Positions 38,895 to 48,544 of a stretch of 64,000 nt of DNA are shown in pieces. Within the stretch, counting starts at the first letter, position 1. Each line of letters begins with the position of its first letter. The stretch covers positions 1,116,001 through 1,180,000 of the forward strand of contig NZ_UGHV01000001.1 of assembly GCF_900451095.1 (NCBI RefSeq). The letters run 5' to 3'. Under the pieces are notes generated by a model. It was not told the origin of the DNA. It saw only the letters and a list, made by a program, of their open reading frames with translations, and ran no database searches. This DNA comes from Helicobacter canis (GTDB taxonomy: Bacteria > Campylobacterota > Campylobacteria > Campylobacterales > Helicobacteraceae). The position numbers and the translations under genes were made by a program.

Positions 38895-39554
38895 CTAATG
38901 CATTGTGCCATCAACAACAGGCACAAACAAACATTCTTCTAAAATCTCTTCGTTGCTTAGAATCCCATTGCGCTTGGTAAAGCGTTTTATGTATTGTTTA
39001 GCTTGTTTGGGGGCAGGGCTAGTCCCAGAGAGCGTTAAGATAGTCTGTGTGGTGTTTGGGGCTTGCATAGGGGCTACGAGAATCCCTCCTTCTTCTAGTT
39101 GATCGATAATGGCTTGTGGAATCTTGCTTTCTATACAGGCAGAAAATAGGATTCTATCATAAGGCGCATATTCTGCCCAGCCTTGCTGTCCATCACTAAA
39201 TTTTGTGTGGATATTACTTACACCCATTGCCCGAATGCGTTTTCTTGCTTCTGTGAGCAATGACTCTATGCGCTCAATGCTAAAAACACGGCGAAAGATT
39301 TGCGCAAGCACCATAGCTTGATAGCCACTTCCACAGCCAATCTCTAGGACACTATCGCCCGGAGTGAGATACTGCGTCATTTTGGCGACTGTAAGGGGAG
39401 ATGATACCCATTGTGCCGCTCCCATAGGTAGTGGATCTAGGCTATAGGCTAAATGTTTAGAGAAATCTGGGACAAACATCTCTCTATCGACAGATTCTAG
39501 GGCATTGCGCACTTGATCTTGCAGGGGAAATTGCCTGACAATTTCATTGCACAT
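38895..39554 (-). CDS. pcm: Protein-L-isoaspartate O-methyltransferase
   Basis: The ATG at 39554, after AAAGGA, gives 219 residues; an upstream in-frame ATG at 39578 overlaps the preceding gene. SAM-binding [18 protein letters not shown] is followed by [10 protein letters not shown]. The N-terminal [23 protein letters not shown] matches Pcm. It repairs isoaspartyl residues. Near nrdB as in H. pylori, but here a nitrilase-family gene is between them. Confidence 0.93.
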   Translation of the reverse strand: MCNEIVRQFPLQDQVRNALESVDREMFVPDFSKHLAYSLDPLPMGAAQWVSSPLTVAKMTQYLTPGDSVLEIGCGSGYQAMVLAQIFRRVFSIERIESLLTEARKRIRAMGVSNIHTKFSDGQQGWAEYAPYDRILFSACIESKIPQAIIDQLEEGGILVAPMQAPNTTQTILTLSGTSPAPKQAKQYIKRFTKRNGILSNEEILEECLFVPVVDGTMH

Positions 39555-39565
39555 AAAATGTCCTT

Positions 39566-40303
39566 TTATCTTATGCATTCCTTTAATCCTACATTGATAT
39601 ACTTGCGCATTTTTTCTACTTCGGCAATGTCGATTTGAGCTTGTATAATCTCTTGACTATCATCTTGTATAGTCTTGCCATAAGGACTGATGACAGCACT
39701 TGATTTTGCCATATGTAAGCTAGCACTATTGCTAGTGATCACAAAACATTGATTTGCTATAGCAAGCGCACGCGAGAGTGTTTCAAAGTGATCTTTTCGT
39801 GCTTGTCCCCATTGCGCTGGGATAAATAAGACATCAACCCCCTGAAGCTTCTGCCATAGATCGACAAATCGCAATTCAAAGCAAATAAGCGCGCCACAAT
39901 TCATACCATCAAGTCGAAATGGAATAATTTCATTTGCTGAGCCTGATGCAAAATGCAAATGCTCTTCACCAAGCATAAATAGCTTATGTTTAGATTGCTT
40001 GTGGATCAATTCGCCCTTGGAAAACACTTTAAGATTGTTGTAAAACTTGTGGTTTTTCTTCTCAATCATTGTGGTGATGATTGTGTGATTGGTGCTTGCA
40101 TTGAGTAGCTGCTCTGTGGCGTGCTTGCTAAATTCACTTGCCTCATCCATATTTTGATAGCAGAATCCACTTAGCACTAATTCCGGTGTTAGGATAATAG
40201 AGCCGCTTTTACTCTTTTGGATTTGTGTAATGACACGCGCGAGATTGTCCTGAAAATTCTGCTTTGTCTTTATTTGTAGCGATATAATGTCTTTAAAAAT
40301 CAT
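39566..40303 (-). CDS. Carbon-nitrogen hydrolase (nitrilase superfamily)
   Basis: 245 residues with an intact Glu-Lys-Cys triad: E in [12 protein letters not shown] in HKQSKHKLF, and C in [12 protein letters not shown]. The short length fits omega-amidase-like cytoplasmic members. It overlaps the end of nrdB by 11 bases. The substrate is unknown. Confidence 0.85.
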   Translation of the reverse strand: MIFKDIISLQIKTKQNFQDNLARVITQIQKSKSGSIILTPELVLSGFCYQNMDEASEFSKHATEQLLNASTNHTIITTMIEKKNHKFYNNLKVFSKGELIHKQSKHKLFMLGEEHLHFASGSANEIIPFRLDGMNCGALICFELRFVDLWQKLQGVDVLFIPAQWGQARKDHFETLSRALAIANQCFVITSNSASLHMAKSSAVISPYGKTIQDDSQEIIQAQIDIAEVEKMRKYINVGLKECIR

Positions 40304-41333
40304 CGAAATCTACTCCACCTTTAGTATAGTTTGTAACCTTGCCTTCAAAGAAATTGGTTCTTTGGTTGTTAAAGCTACTAAAGCTCCTAAACCAATCTAA
40401 AGTATTTTTAGTGTTGTAGAGCTTTGGCATACCGACTTTGCTCAGTCGCTCATCCGCTAAGTATTCTAAAAATCCCCGGATACTCTGTGATGATAGCCCG
40501 AGTGATTGTCCTTGCGTGATGTATTCCCCCCATTTGGCTTCTACCTCTACCCCAGCCCTAAACATTTCTACAACTTCATCTTGCAGATCTTTTGTAAATA
40601 GATCAGGACGCTCTTGCTTGAGTGTGTTGATTAGATTCTGGAATATGAGCAGATGTGTAACTTCATCTCGTTGGATAAAGCGTATCATTTGGGCAGTGTT
40701 GAGCATTCTTTCTGTGCGTGCGATAGCATAGAAGTAGCAAAATCCACTATAAAAATAAATACCCTCTAAAATTTGATTGGCAAATAATGCTTTGATGAAG
40801 TTTGTTTCTGTAGGGCTTTCTGCTAAGCTTATGTAAATATCAGCAATATAGTCGTTTTTGTTTCGTAGTTGCATATCTTTGCGCCACATATCATAGATTT
40901 CATTTGTGTTGTCGCTAATAGATTCTACCATAACTGCATAGGACTGGCTATGGAGCGATTCTTCAAATGCCTGTCGTATGAGCAGTAGATTGATCTCGGG
41001 GCTTGTGATAAATGGATTGATATTGTCGTTTATGTTGTTTGTTTGCAAGGAATCCATAAAGATAAGCTGGGCTAAAGCCCTATCATAGCCCTGCCTTTCA
41101 GCTGCACTAAGCTCTGCGTAATCCTTTTTATCACCATTCATATTCACTTCTTCAGGGAACCAAGTATTAGCGATCATTGTTTTCCAAAGCTTGTAAGCCC
41201 ATTGATATTTGATCCTTGTTAAATCAAACATCGCTGTGGGATTTCCTCCAAAGATTTTGCGCTCATCTATGGACTCATTGGAGTTTGGGTCATATATTTT
41301 TTTATGTGTTAGTAGAGAAATAGGCTTTTTCAT
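40293..41333 (-). CDS. nrdB: Ribonucleoside-diphosphate reductase beta subunit, class Ia
   Basis: The ATG at 41333 follows AAGGA and gives 346 residues, near the H. pylori length. Metal ligands are visible in [34 protein letters not shown] and RDEVTHLL. The tyrosine of LHSQSY is spaced 4 residues after the histidine, as the radical tyrosine of NrdB is. It supplies the diferric tyrosyl radical for NrdA. The nrdA gene is not in the window. Confidence 0.95.
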   Translation of the reverse strand: MKKPISLLTHKKIYDPNSNESIDERKIFGGNPTAMFDLTRIKYQWAYKLWKTMIANTWFPEEVNMNGDKKDYAELSAAERQGYDRALAQLIFMDSLQTNNINDNINPFITSPEINLLLIRQAFEESLHSQSYAVMVESISDNTNEIYDMWRKDMQLRNKNDYIADIYISLAESPTETNFIKALFANQILEGIYFYSGFCYFYAIARTERMLNTAQMIRFIQRDEVTHLLIFQNLINTLKQERPDLFTKDLQDEVVEMFRAGVEVEAKWGEYITQGQSLGLSSQSIRGFLEYLADERLSKVGMPKLYNTKNTLDWFRSFSSFNNQRTNFFEGKVTNYTKGGVDFDDF

Positions 41334-41409
41334 CACGCAACTATCCTTCATCAAAATATCAAGGGCGTTATTATAATCTAAAAAGCTTATAGTCTAAGAA
41401 AATCATACT

Positions 41410-42195
41410 TTACTCAAATATTTTTCTAAATCCCCATTCTTGCGCTATATGCGTGATTTGTGTGCGTGTGAGAGTGATTGAGAGTCTCTCTTGTGCATCT
41501 CCTAAATGATCTAAAATCGTGCCATCAGGCATAGTGATAAGACTATCACCATAAAACTCCCATTGCTCATCGCAAACTTCGCAGGTGCCTATGCGATTTA
41601 CGCGCAAGATAGCACAGCCATTGAGTAGCGAGCGCACTTTGCACAATTCTCTCCACCTGCTAGCAGAATCAAAAGTATTTGCACAAGGCATAATCACAAT
41701 ATCCACACCTTGCGCCTTAAGCTTGCACCAAATTTCATCAAAATGTATTTCAAAGCCAAAAAGCATAGCAATTTTGCAACCACCTAGCGTAAAAATACTT
41801 GGCGTTTTGATAGTTTTAGGCTGTGGATTGCCAAAATATGCGGCTTCGTTCCAATATTCATAAGCGATAAGTCGCTGCTGGGTGTAGTAAATATGCTTTG
41901 TGGATTCTGGGTTGATATAAACTAGTTGCTTACATAGAGTGTTTTTGACTTTAGTAATGATGGGAGCGACAAAGTGGATATGATGCTTTTGTGCCAGAGC
42001 TTCAAGTGAGATTATCTGTGCTGTGGAGTGTGCGAGAATCTCATCTTGACTTTGCTTGCATAATGCAGTGAAAAATGGATTAAGGGTGTATTCTGGGAGG
42101 ACTACTAGCGCATCTTTTGGCAATTTATGGCAAAAGAGTGCTAAACGAGAATCATTTATGCTAAGAGTATCTTGCTGATAAAGCTCTATACGCAT
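41410..42195 (-). CDS. Nitrilase-superfamily paralogue lacking the catalytic cysteine
   Basis: 261 residues. The glutamate is kept in LPEYTLNPFF, but where the neighbouring enzyme has ICFELRF this protein has FGFEIHF, so the nucleophilic cysteine is a glycine. The lysine segment reads YYTQQRLIAYEYW and lacks the usual lysine. It may be a pseudoenzyme or bind an unusual ligand. It overlaps xseB by one base (TAATG), so translation is probably coupled. Confidence 0.75.
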   Translation of the reverse strand: MRIELYQQDTLSINDSRLALFCHKLPKDALVVLPEYTLNPFFTALCKQSQDEILAHSTAQIISLEALAQKHHIHFVAPIITKVKNTLCKQLVYINPESTKHIYYTQQRLIAYEYWNEAAYFGNPQPKTIKTPSIFTLGGCKIAMLFGFEIHFDEIWCKLKAQGVDIVIMPCANTFDSASRWRELCKVRSLLNGCAILRVNRIGTCEVCDEQWEFYGDSLITMPDGTILDHLGDAQERLSITLTRTQITHIAQEWGFRKIFE

Positions 42196-42404
42196 TAGTG
42201 TGTCTCTGCTGGATTTATACTAGAATCTAGTGATTTTATCTCTTCATACTCTAGCTTGGCTTTTTCTAAAAGATCTTGAGCATTTTTCAGCTCCTGCATT
42301 CCTTGCTTATAAAGTGTCAAGCTATCCTTTAGGCTTAGGTCTTGCGTATTGAGTTGCTGTAAAATATCTTTGATTTGCTTGATTTTGTCTTCGAAATTTT
42401 CCAA
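42195..42404 (-). CDS. xseB: Exodeoxyribonuclease VII small subunit
   Basis: A 69-residue helical protein: IKQIKDILQQLNTQDLSLKDSLTLYKQGM is the XseB hallmark (LE…L..SL..Y..G). It is the small partner of the XseA nuclease. xseA is not in the window. Its stop is joined to the start of the nitrilase-like gene. Confidence 0.88.
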   Translation of the reverse strand: MENFEDKIKQIKDILQQLNTQDLSLKDSLTLYKQGMQELKNAQDLLEKAKLEYEEIKSLDSSINPAETH

Positions 42405-42419
42405 GTAGTTCTCCTTATA

Positions 42420-43823
42420 TCATTCAAAAAATTTGAAAATAAATACCGCTAGAATCACTATTGGCGCGATATAGCGAATGATAAAATACCACACTGAAAA
42501 TGCAATGGGACTAAGAAAGTCGCGCGTAAATTCTCTTAGCGTATCTTTTTTGATGATATAGCCAAGGAAAATAATCGAAGCAAGCGCACTAAGAGGCATA
42601 ATGATTTTGGCTGTTAGATAATCAAGCCAGAAAAATGCCGGGTTATCCAGCTGTATAAGGGTATTGAGCCAGAAGAATATGCTGTGCTTATCTGTTGTGA
42701 TAAGCAGTGGGGTTTGTAGATGCTGTATGTGGTATGAGCTAAAAGAGTGGATAGCAAAAAGCCCTAGCACAAATACCACCACACTTACCCAAAAGCTCGC
42801 TTTAGCTCGCGATACACCGCATCTTTGCGTGAGATAAAACACACTTGGCTCTAGGAGCGAGATTGTAGAAGTGATCCCTGCAAAGAGCAATGCCCCTAAA
42901 AATGCCAAACATAGAATCTGCCCAACTGCACCAAACTCCGAAAAGATAAGTGGCAATGAGATAAATACCAGATTTATTCCTCTATCCCCATCATTGCCTA
43001 GCGAGCCATCATAGCCGAAGTAAAAAGTAAAAATGATAAGCCCTGCCACAAGCGAGATGATAATGCCAGGGACCACTACCCACAACGCTGAAGTAAGGAG
43101 ATTTTGCTTCTCTTGGGTTAAGGCAGCATAGGTGATAATTGTCCCAACACCAAGTGAGAGTGAGAAAAACATCTGTGCTAGGGCTTCCATAAAGACATTA
43201 GAATTGATGTCCTCATACTTAAAGTCAAACAAAAAATGCACCGCTTGCATAAACGATGGCTGAAAAGCCGCATAAATAAGCAGTCCAATAAAGATGATAA
43301 ACAGCAGTGGCATAAGCACGAGATTAAGCTTCTCAATCCCCTTTTTAATCCCAAGAGAGACGATGAGTGCGGTGATAAAAAGACAGGCAAAAAGCCCTAA
43401 GACTTGACACCAAATCCTTTCACTCATAAGCTCATTAAACGCCCATTTGGATAAAAACATATTGCTAGGGAGATTAAAGCTTATAGCCACGAAGTAGTAG
43501 AGGATCCAGCCCAAAATCACAGCATAAAAAGACAAGATAAGCGGACCGCCGATGATCGCTATCCCAGCAAGTCGCCACGGCTTTTTAGGGCTTGGATCAA
43601 GTGTCTCAAAGCAGCCCACTACATCTTTTTTGCCACGATTGCCAATCACCATATCTGTGATAAGCAAGCTTACGCCAATCACTAGGGCAAGCACCAAAAA
43701 TAGCAGCACAAATGCCCCGCCACCCATCTGCCCCGCCATATAGGGGAATCGCCAAATATGCCCAAGCCCGATCGAGCTACCAAGTGTCGCTAGAATAAAG
43801 CCGAATTTAGAAAATGTATTCAT
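42420..43823 (-). CDS. Sodium-dependent amino-acid/neurotransmitter symporter (NSS family), copy 1
   Basis: 467 residues with about 11-12 hydrophobic segments. The start KFGFILATLGSSIGLGHIWRFPYMAGQMGGGAF contains the NSS TM1 signature (unwound GSSIGLGNIWRFPY-type region). It is a Na+-coupled transporter of unknown substrate, tandem with a paralogue 7 bases upstream. Two stretches are almost identical in DNA to the paralogue. Confidence 0.92.
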   Translation of the reverse strand: MNTFSKFGFILATLGSSIGLGHIWRFPYMAGQMGGGAFVLLFLVLALVIGVSLLITDMVIGNRGKKDVVGCFETLDPSPKKPWRLAGIAIIGGPLILSFYAVILGWILYYFVAISFNLPSNMFLSKWAFNELMSERIWCQVLGLFACLFITALIVSLGIKKGIEKLNLVLMPLLFIIFIGLLIYAAFQPSFMQAVHFLFDFKYEDINSNVFMEALAQMFFSLSLGVGTIITYAALTQEKQNLLTSALWVVVPGIIISLVAGLIIFTFYFGYDGSLGNDGDRGINLVFISLPLIFSEFGAVGQILCLAFLGALLFAGITSTISLLEPSVFYLTQRCGVSRAKASFWVSVVVFVLGLFAIHSFSSYHIQHLQTPLLITTDKHSIFFWLNTLIQLDNPAFFWLDYLTAKIIMPLSALASIIFLGYIIKKDTLREFTRDFLSPIAFSVWYFIIRYIAPIVILAVFIFKFFE

Positions 43824-43829
43824 ACTTGC

Positions 43830-45164
43830 CTACTCACTTATAATCGTGCCAATCCACGCAGCGATAATCACAAGTGGGACAACATAGCGGATAATGAAAA
43901 ACCACACCACAAACCCCATTTCTCCCAAGAATCCTTGCGCCATTTCCTTGACTCTATCTTTGCCAATCACATAACCCACAAAAATCATACTAATGAGTGC
44001 GCCAAGAGGCATAATGAAATTTGAGCTAGCACTATCAAACCACACGAAAAGCTGCTTGCCCGCTAAGCTTAAAGTCTGTGAATAATCACTATTGAGTGAG
44101 AAAAGCAACACAAGCCCCACCGCATAAATCGCTCCTACAATCGTCCAAGTAACAACCTTGCGGTTTCTATTGTATCGCTGCACAAAATACATTACACTTG
44201 GTTCAAGGAGCGAGATCGTAGAAGTAATCCCAGCAAATGCCAACCCTATGAAAAAGAGTATCGCGACAATCGTCCCGCTTAGCCCCATTTTGCTAAAGGC
44301 AATGGGCAGAGCTTTGAATACAAGTCCGGTGCCTTGGGTTACTGCTACTTCATATTCATAGACAAAAGTAAAAATCATCACACCAGCAATAAGCGAGATG
44401 ATAATCCCACATATCACGACATATAGCGCACTCTCAAGGAGATTTTGCCTAGAATCTGTAGAAGCGGCATAGGTGATGATGATCCCAATGCCAAGCGAAA
44501 GCGAGAAGCACATCTGCCCCATAGCAGCGATAATCACTTCAAAGGTAATATCTTCATACTTAAAGTCAAACAAAAAATGCACCGCTTGCATAAACGACGG
44601 CTGAAAGGCCGCATAAATAAGCAGTCCAATAAAGATGATAAAAAGTAGCGGCATAAGCACGAGATTGAGCTTTTCAATCCCATCTTTAATGCCAAGCGAG
44701 ACGATAAGTCCCGTTAGCCCAAGCACCGCGCTAAAGCCTAGGAGTTGATAGAAAGAATGCGAGGTCAAAAGAGCCCCAAAGATTCTATCAGCCTGCTCGG
44801 CATTATCTGGCAGATCGATACTTACACCCACGAGATAATACACCACCCAGCCTAGCACCACTGCATAAAAAGATAGGATAATAGGACCGCCAATAAGTGT
44901 GAGCCCAGCAAAACGCCAAGGTTTTTTGGGGCTTGGATCTAGCTCGATAAACGCATCAGCAGTGTTTTTTTGCGTTTTATTGCCCATAAGCATTTCACCC
45001 ACAAGCATTGCCACCCCGATAAAAAGTGTCATCACCAAAAATAGCAGCACAAATGCCCCGCCACCCATCTGCCCCGCCATATAGGGGAATCGCCAAATAT
45101 GCCCAAGCCCGATCGAGCTACCAAGTGTCGCCATAATAAAGCCAAATTTAGAAAAGCTACCCAT
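43830..45164 (-). CDS. Sodium-dependent amino-acid/neurotransmitter symporter (NSS family), copy 2
   Basis: The ATG at 45164 is preferred to TTG 45170; a TATAAT lies on minus at 45195-45200. The 444 residues share the family signature GHIWRFPYMAGQMGGGA with copy 1. The 99 bases at 45033-45131 are identical to 43692-43790 in copy 1. Substrate unknown. The pair matches the H. pylori HP0497/HP0498 arrangement. Confidence 0.92.
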   Translation of the reverse strand: MGSFSKFGFIMATLGSSIGLGHIWRFPYMAGQMGGGAFVLLFLVMTLFIGVAMLVGEMLMGNKTQKNTADAFIELDPSPKKPWRFAGLTLIGGPIILSFYAVVLGWVVYYLVGVSIDLPDNAEQADRIFGALLTSHSFYQLLGFSAVLGLTGLIVSLGIKDGIEKLNLVLMPLLFIIFIGLLIYAAFQPSFMQAVHFLFDFKYEDITFEVIIAAMGQMCFSLSLGIGIIITYAASTDSRQNLLESALYVVICGIIISLIAGVMIFTFVYEYEVAVTQGTGLVFKALPIAFSKMGLSGTIVAILFFIGLAFAGITSTISLLEPSVMYFVQRYNRNRKVVTWTIVGAIYAVGLVLLFSLNSDYSQTLSLAGKQLFVWFDSASSNFIMPLGALISMIFVGYVIGKDRVKEMAQGFLGEMGFVVWFFIIRYVVPLVIIAAWIGTIISE

Positions 45165-45194
45165 TGTCAAACCTTAAATAATAATAAAGCAGAC

Positions 45195-45200
45195 ATTATA
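45195..45200 (-). promoter_or_regulatory. -10 box of the symporter pair
   Basis: On minus GTTATAATG gives a TATAAT about 31 bases upstream of the ATG at 45164. Confidence 0.55.
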
Positions 45201-45295
45201 ACTAATCAGGCTTAAAACTTATTGAGCGTGGCAAAGTGGATTCTAAGGGGCTTGGCATAGATTCTAAGCTAGAATCCACTTTTTCATCATTATGT

Positions 45296-45428
45296 ATTGC
45301 GAGTGTTATTTCCGTGTGGTAATCCATAGTTTCATTCCTAGAATCCACTTTTGGCGATTTTTCAAAAGTGGATTCTAGTTAAGAGAGTGGATTGCCGCGC
45401 AAGCACTACCGCGCTCGCTCTCAATGAC
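45296..45428. repeat. Decayed nested palindromic repeat with internal motif pair
   Basis: ATTGCGAG (45296-45303) and GGTAATCCA (45319-45327) on the left correspond to TGGATTGCC (45388-45396) and a CTCTCAATGAC end (45418-45428) on the right. It is a diverged copy of the element at 8246-8343. Two inverted motif cores lie inside. It lies in the spacer 45171-45470, which holds no gene. Confidence 0.65.
45338..45378. terminator. 15-bp perfect hairpin built from two inverted motif copies
   Basis: CTAGAATCCACTTTT (45338-45352), an 11-base loop, and AAAAGTGGATTCTAG (45364-45378) are exact complements. It lies downstream of the minus-strand bcp gene, where it may end transcription. The A/T-rich ends of the stem resemble terminator hairpins of uptake-sequence pairs. 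Confidence 0.55.
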
Positions 45429-45470
45429 AAAAACAGCCGAGAGTAAAAAAGTGGATTCTAGGAATGCAGC

Positions 45471-45923
45471 CTAGAGCATATCTAGCACAGCTTGCGCGTG
45501 TCCTTTTGCTTTGACATTATAGAGTGCGTGCAAAATCTTGCCACTTTTGATGATGAAAGTCGAGCGTATGATCCCCATCACCTCCTTGCCATACATCATT
45601 TTCTTGCCATACGCACCATAGGCACTCGCCACAGCTTTGTCCTTATCACTTAGGAGAATATGCTTGAGATCTTGCTTGGTGATAAAGCCTTGGTGGCATT
45701 TGGGCGAATCTGGGCTAATGCCTATCACCACCGCATTTTTGGCAAAAAATTGCGGCAGCAGCTGGCTAAAATCTTGCGCCTCTATGGTGCAGCCGGGTGT
45801 ATTGTCCTTGGGGTAAAAGTAGAGGATAATGGTCTTTTGTGCAAAATCTTTGAGTGAGATTTCTACGCCTTGGGCATCAGGGAGCTTGAAATCTGGTGCG
45901 ATGTCATTGGCTTGTAGTTGCAT
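45471..45923 (-). CDS. bcp: Thioredoxin-dependent peroxiredoxin (Bcp)
   Basis: 150 residues with ANDIAPDFKLPDAQG and the peroxidatic cysteine in FYPKDNTPGCTIEAQDF (PGCT). The length and PGCT define the Bcp/PrxQ subfamily, which removes peroxides in the cytoplasm. It has its own spacer upstream and downstream. Confidence 0.95.
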   Translation of the reverse strand: MQLQANDIAPDFKLPDAQGVEISLKDFAQKTIILYFYPKDNTPGCTIEAQDFSQLLPQFFAKNAVVIGISPDSPKCHQGFITKQDLKHILLSDKDKAVASAYGAYGKKMMYGKEVMGIIRSTFIIKSGKILHALYNVKAKGHAQAVLDML

Positions 45924-45975
45924 AGTTGATCCTTTGATAGTGGTTTAAGACATTGTAATGCACGCTAGCTTAACC

Positions 45976-46500
45976 TTAGCCTATGATATTGACTTCTTGC
46001 GCGCCATTGTAGAGTGCGACATAGCGCGTGAGAAACTGCTCTCTAGCACTGAAGTAGGGGTTTTTCTTCATAGGTGGTGTTGATGGATGGGGCTTTGTGG
46101 CTTGGGTAGAATCTTTAGCGTAAGATTCTGTGAAGATATATAGAGTTTGGGCGGCTGCCATTTTTTCCACTTCGCTCATTCCTTCACTTGCGCGCAAAAA
46201 CACCTGATACTCTTTGTCGCTCATTTTTTCTAAAATCTCTAGCCCAAAGGTCTCTCTTTGTGTAGGGGTGTCTGCTTGCGTGGATTCTAGGGGGGCTTTG
46301 GGTGGCAGGGTCTTTGATACCGGGGCTGGCTCTTTGGTAGTCTGTGTGCTACTGCTTTCTTGTGGGGTGGTGTCTGGGTCTTTTGTCGTGTGTAGCAAAG
46401 AGGAGAGAGAAGTAGTAGAGAGTCCATAGTCAATACGCACGCGCCAGCTCCAAATCCAAATATCACACAAAGTGAAGCAAAAATCGCTCCAATATCTCAA
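45976..46500 (-). CDS. Uncharacterised protein with proline/threonine-rich linker
   Basis: 174 residues if translation starts at TTG 46500, 8 bases after the TsaB-like gene. Residues 1-28 are tryptophan-rich (RYWSDFCFTLCDIWIWSW). A P/T/S-rich linker follows, then a helical block EILEKMSDKEYQVFLRASEG and a short C-terminus. No ribosome-binding site is clear, so the real start may be downstream (e.g. GTG near residue 21). Family not recognised. Confidence 0.5.
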   Translation of the reverse strand: MRYWSDFCFTLCDIWIWSWRVRIDYGLSTTSLSSLLHTTKDPDTTPQESSSTQTTKEPAPVSKTLPPKAPLESTQADTPTQRETFGLEILEKMSDKEYQVFLRASEGMSEVEKMAAAQTLYIFTESYAKDSTQATKPHPSTPPMKKNPYFSAREQFLTRYVALYNGAQEVNIIG

Positions 46501-46508
46501 GGCTGGAT

Positions 46509-47045
46509 TTATAGGGGCGGTAGGATATAAAGCGGCTCACACGGCAGGCAAAATCGCTGCTTTGGCAGTATCTGTGGTGCGAGAAATGGCTGTCTCTCTC
46601 TGGGGGTGAGACAGAGGGTGTGTGTGATATGGGCTTGGGCTATGGCGAGATTTGTGGCTTTTGTGTTTGGCTCAAAAGTGGATTCTAGGATATAGGGGAT
46701 TTGCGAGCAGTTTTGCAAGGTAAAATACTTTTTCCCAAAGGCGGGGATATGGGAGTCCAAACATAAAGAGAAGCTATCTGTGGCATACAAGGGGATAGAC
46801 TCTACAATCGCCCAGCTCTGCAAGAAAATATGCGTAAGTTTAAGCGCACTAAGATTGCCCGGACCGCTAGCATAGTAAATGCCCCCCACGCGCACGCTTG
46901 ATTCTTGCAGGTGCTGATACATTAGCGGCAAGGCACGCGAAGGCTTCTCATCGATATGAAAGGATTCTAGCAGCCTATCATCATCATAAAGCGCGTAATG
47001 CAAGGGAGAGTTGATACATACGACTAGGAGATTATAGGCGTGCAT
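46509..47045 (-). CDS. TsaB/YeaZ-like tRNA t6A biosynthesis protein
   Basis: 178 residues. The SGPGNLSALKLTHIFLQSW block matches the ASKHA-family GPGSFTGLR signature of TsaB. The N-terminus (LLVVCINSPLHYALYDDDRLL) forms the first phosphate-type loop. TsaB supports TsaD in threonylcarbamoyl-A37 synthesis. It begins one base past the lpxC stop. Divergence from E. coli TsaB makes the name tentative. Confidence 0.7.
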   Translation of the reverse strand: MHAYNLLVVCINSPLHYALYDDDRLLESFHIDEKPSRALPLMYQHLQESSVRVGGIYYASGPGNLSALKLTHIFLQSWAIVESIPLYATDSFSLCLDSHIPAFGKKYFTLQNCSQIPYILESTFEPNTKATNLAIAQAHITHTLCLTPRERQPFLAPQILPKQRFCLPCEPLYILPPL

Positions 47046-47939
47046 TTAGCTAATTGCCACTGCCTTTTCAAACTCTAGCACCTTTTGACTCTCGCTTGCA
47101 GTAACGATCTCATACGCGCCTTCTTCTTGCAAGAGCTTTTGGGTGAGCAGAGAGTTTAGCTTATGACTTCCGGCAAAGGAGATATAGCTCCCAAGTAGTG
47201 GGATCCCCAAAATCGCCATATCTCCAATAGCGTCTAAAATCTTATGCCGCACAAACTCCTCTGGATAGCGCAAGCCCTCTTTATTCATAATGCCTGCTTC
47301 ATCAAGCACGATACAATTATTGAGATTCCCGCCTTTTGCCAGCCCGATAGAGCGCAGATAATTTACTTCTTGCAAAAAGCCAAATGTCCTAGCCTTGGCT
47401 ATTTCATCGATATAAGAAAGCTTAGAGAAAGTAAAGGTGTATTGCTGCTCTTTGATAGCTGGGTGCTTGAAATCGATAGAAAAATCAAATATGGTCTTTT
47501 GGCTTGGCTCTAGCCGCACAAATTTATCGCCATCGCGCACTTCTATGGGCTTTTTGATCTCTATAAGCTTGCGTGGCACATCAAACTCCACAATGCCCGC
47601 TTCATCAAGCAATAAGCAATGCGCGATCGAGCTGCCATCCATTATAGGGACTTCTTCATTATCAATGCTAATTTTTAGATTATCAATCCCATAGGCATAA
47701 ATCGCCGACATCAAATGCTCTATCGTAGAGACTTTTGCTTCGCCTTTGCCAATCACCGTTGCCATAGTCGTATCGATAATGGATTCTGGCACAAGTGGAA
47801 TGCTCACGCCCAAATCACTGCGGTAAAACACTATCCCACTATCAGCCTCCAAAGGCTCTAAAACAAGCGTAACAGGCACGCCCTTGTGCAAGCCTATGCC
47901 TGTTAGCTCGACTCTTTTTGTAATCGTCCTTTGCTTCAT
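47046..47939 (-). CDS. lpxC: UDP-3-O-acyl-N-acetylglucosamine deacetylase LpxC
   Basis: 297 residues. The zinc ligands are in [10 protein letters not shown] and [15 protein letters not shown] (H…D). [18 protein letters not shown] is conserved. It performs the committed step of lipid A synthesis. The lpxC-minC-M23 cluster overlaps by 4-base steps, matching HP1052-HP1054 order. Confidence 0.97.
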   Translation of the reverse strand: MKQRTITKRVELTGIGLHKGVPVTLVLEPLEADSGIVFYRSDLGVSIPLVPESIIDTTMATVIGKGEAKVSTIEHLMSAIYAYGIDNLKISIDNEEVPIMDGSSIAHCLLLDEAGIVEFDVPRKLIEIKKPIEVRDGDKFVRLEPSQKTIFDFSIDFKHPAIKEQQYTFTFSKLSYIDEIAKARTFGFLQEVNYLRSIGLAKGGNLNNCIVLDEAGIMNKEGLRYPEEFVRHKILDAIGDMAILGIPLLGSYISFAGSHKLNSLLTQKLLQEEGAYEIVTASESQKVLEFEKAVAIS

Positions 47940-48544
47940 AGTATCTCCTTGACCGCTATTGTATCGCTATTTTTGATAATGATTTTTAAATGGCTATTGG
48001 CATTGATTTTAGCCACAATAGCCTCTGGCAAGATAGAATCGCAAAAGACAATATGCCCAGAAGTAAGATTGCGCACGATGAAAAACCCCCCATCTACGCG
48101 CAATACCCCAGCACAATCCCCAAAAATCACGACACTTTGCTTGGCATAAATATTTGCCCCGTGCGCAATATCGCCTAAAATAATTGCATTATCATCAAGT
48201 GTCATTTCTTCGCCACTGCGGATTTTATGGATTAGTGTGTGGCTTTGCTTTTGTGGAGAAGATTGTGAGATCTTAGCTTCTTCAATCTTTGCTTCTTGCT
48301 TGGGTGGCGTAGAATTTAGGGCTTGTATAGATTCTAGGCTAGGCTTGCTAGGTAGAGTGCCTATGGTGTATAAAAGCCCATAAGATTGGCATAGCTCCTG
48401 CATACCTGTATCAATAGGGGCGGAAAAATGCAAAATAAAGCTTTGCAAAAGAGTGGCATTTTTCTTGATAAACGCGCTCCATTCTTGGTGATCACCATCT
48501 GTGAAGCTTAGAATCTGTGCGCGGTGTTGTCGTGTTTTCATCAT
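47936..48544 (-). CDS. minC: Septum site-determining protein MinC
   Basis: 202 residues, with the C-terminal beta-helix that binds MinD and FtsZ ([40 protein letters not shown]). The N-terminal domain is short ([15 protein letters not shown]). It inhibits FtsZ away from mid-cell. It overlaps lpxC by 4 bases at its end and starts within the M23 gene stop (ATGA). Confidence 0.92.
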   Translation of the reverse strand: MMKTRQHRAQILSFTDGDHQEWSAFIKKNATLLQSFILHFSAPIDTGMQELCQSYGLLYTIGTLPSKPSLESIQALNSTPPKQEAKIEEAKISQSSPQKQSHTLIHKIRSGEEMTLDDNAIILGDIAHGANIYAKQSVVIFGDCAGVLRVDGGFFIVRNLTSGHIVFCDSILPEAIVAKINANSHLKIIIKNSDTIAVKEIL

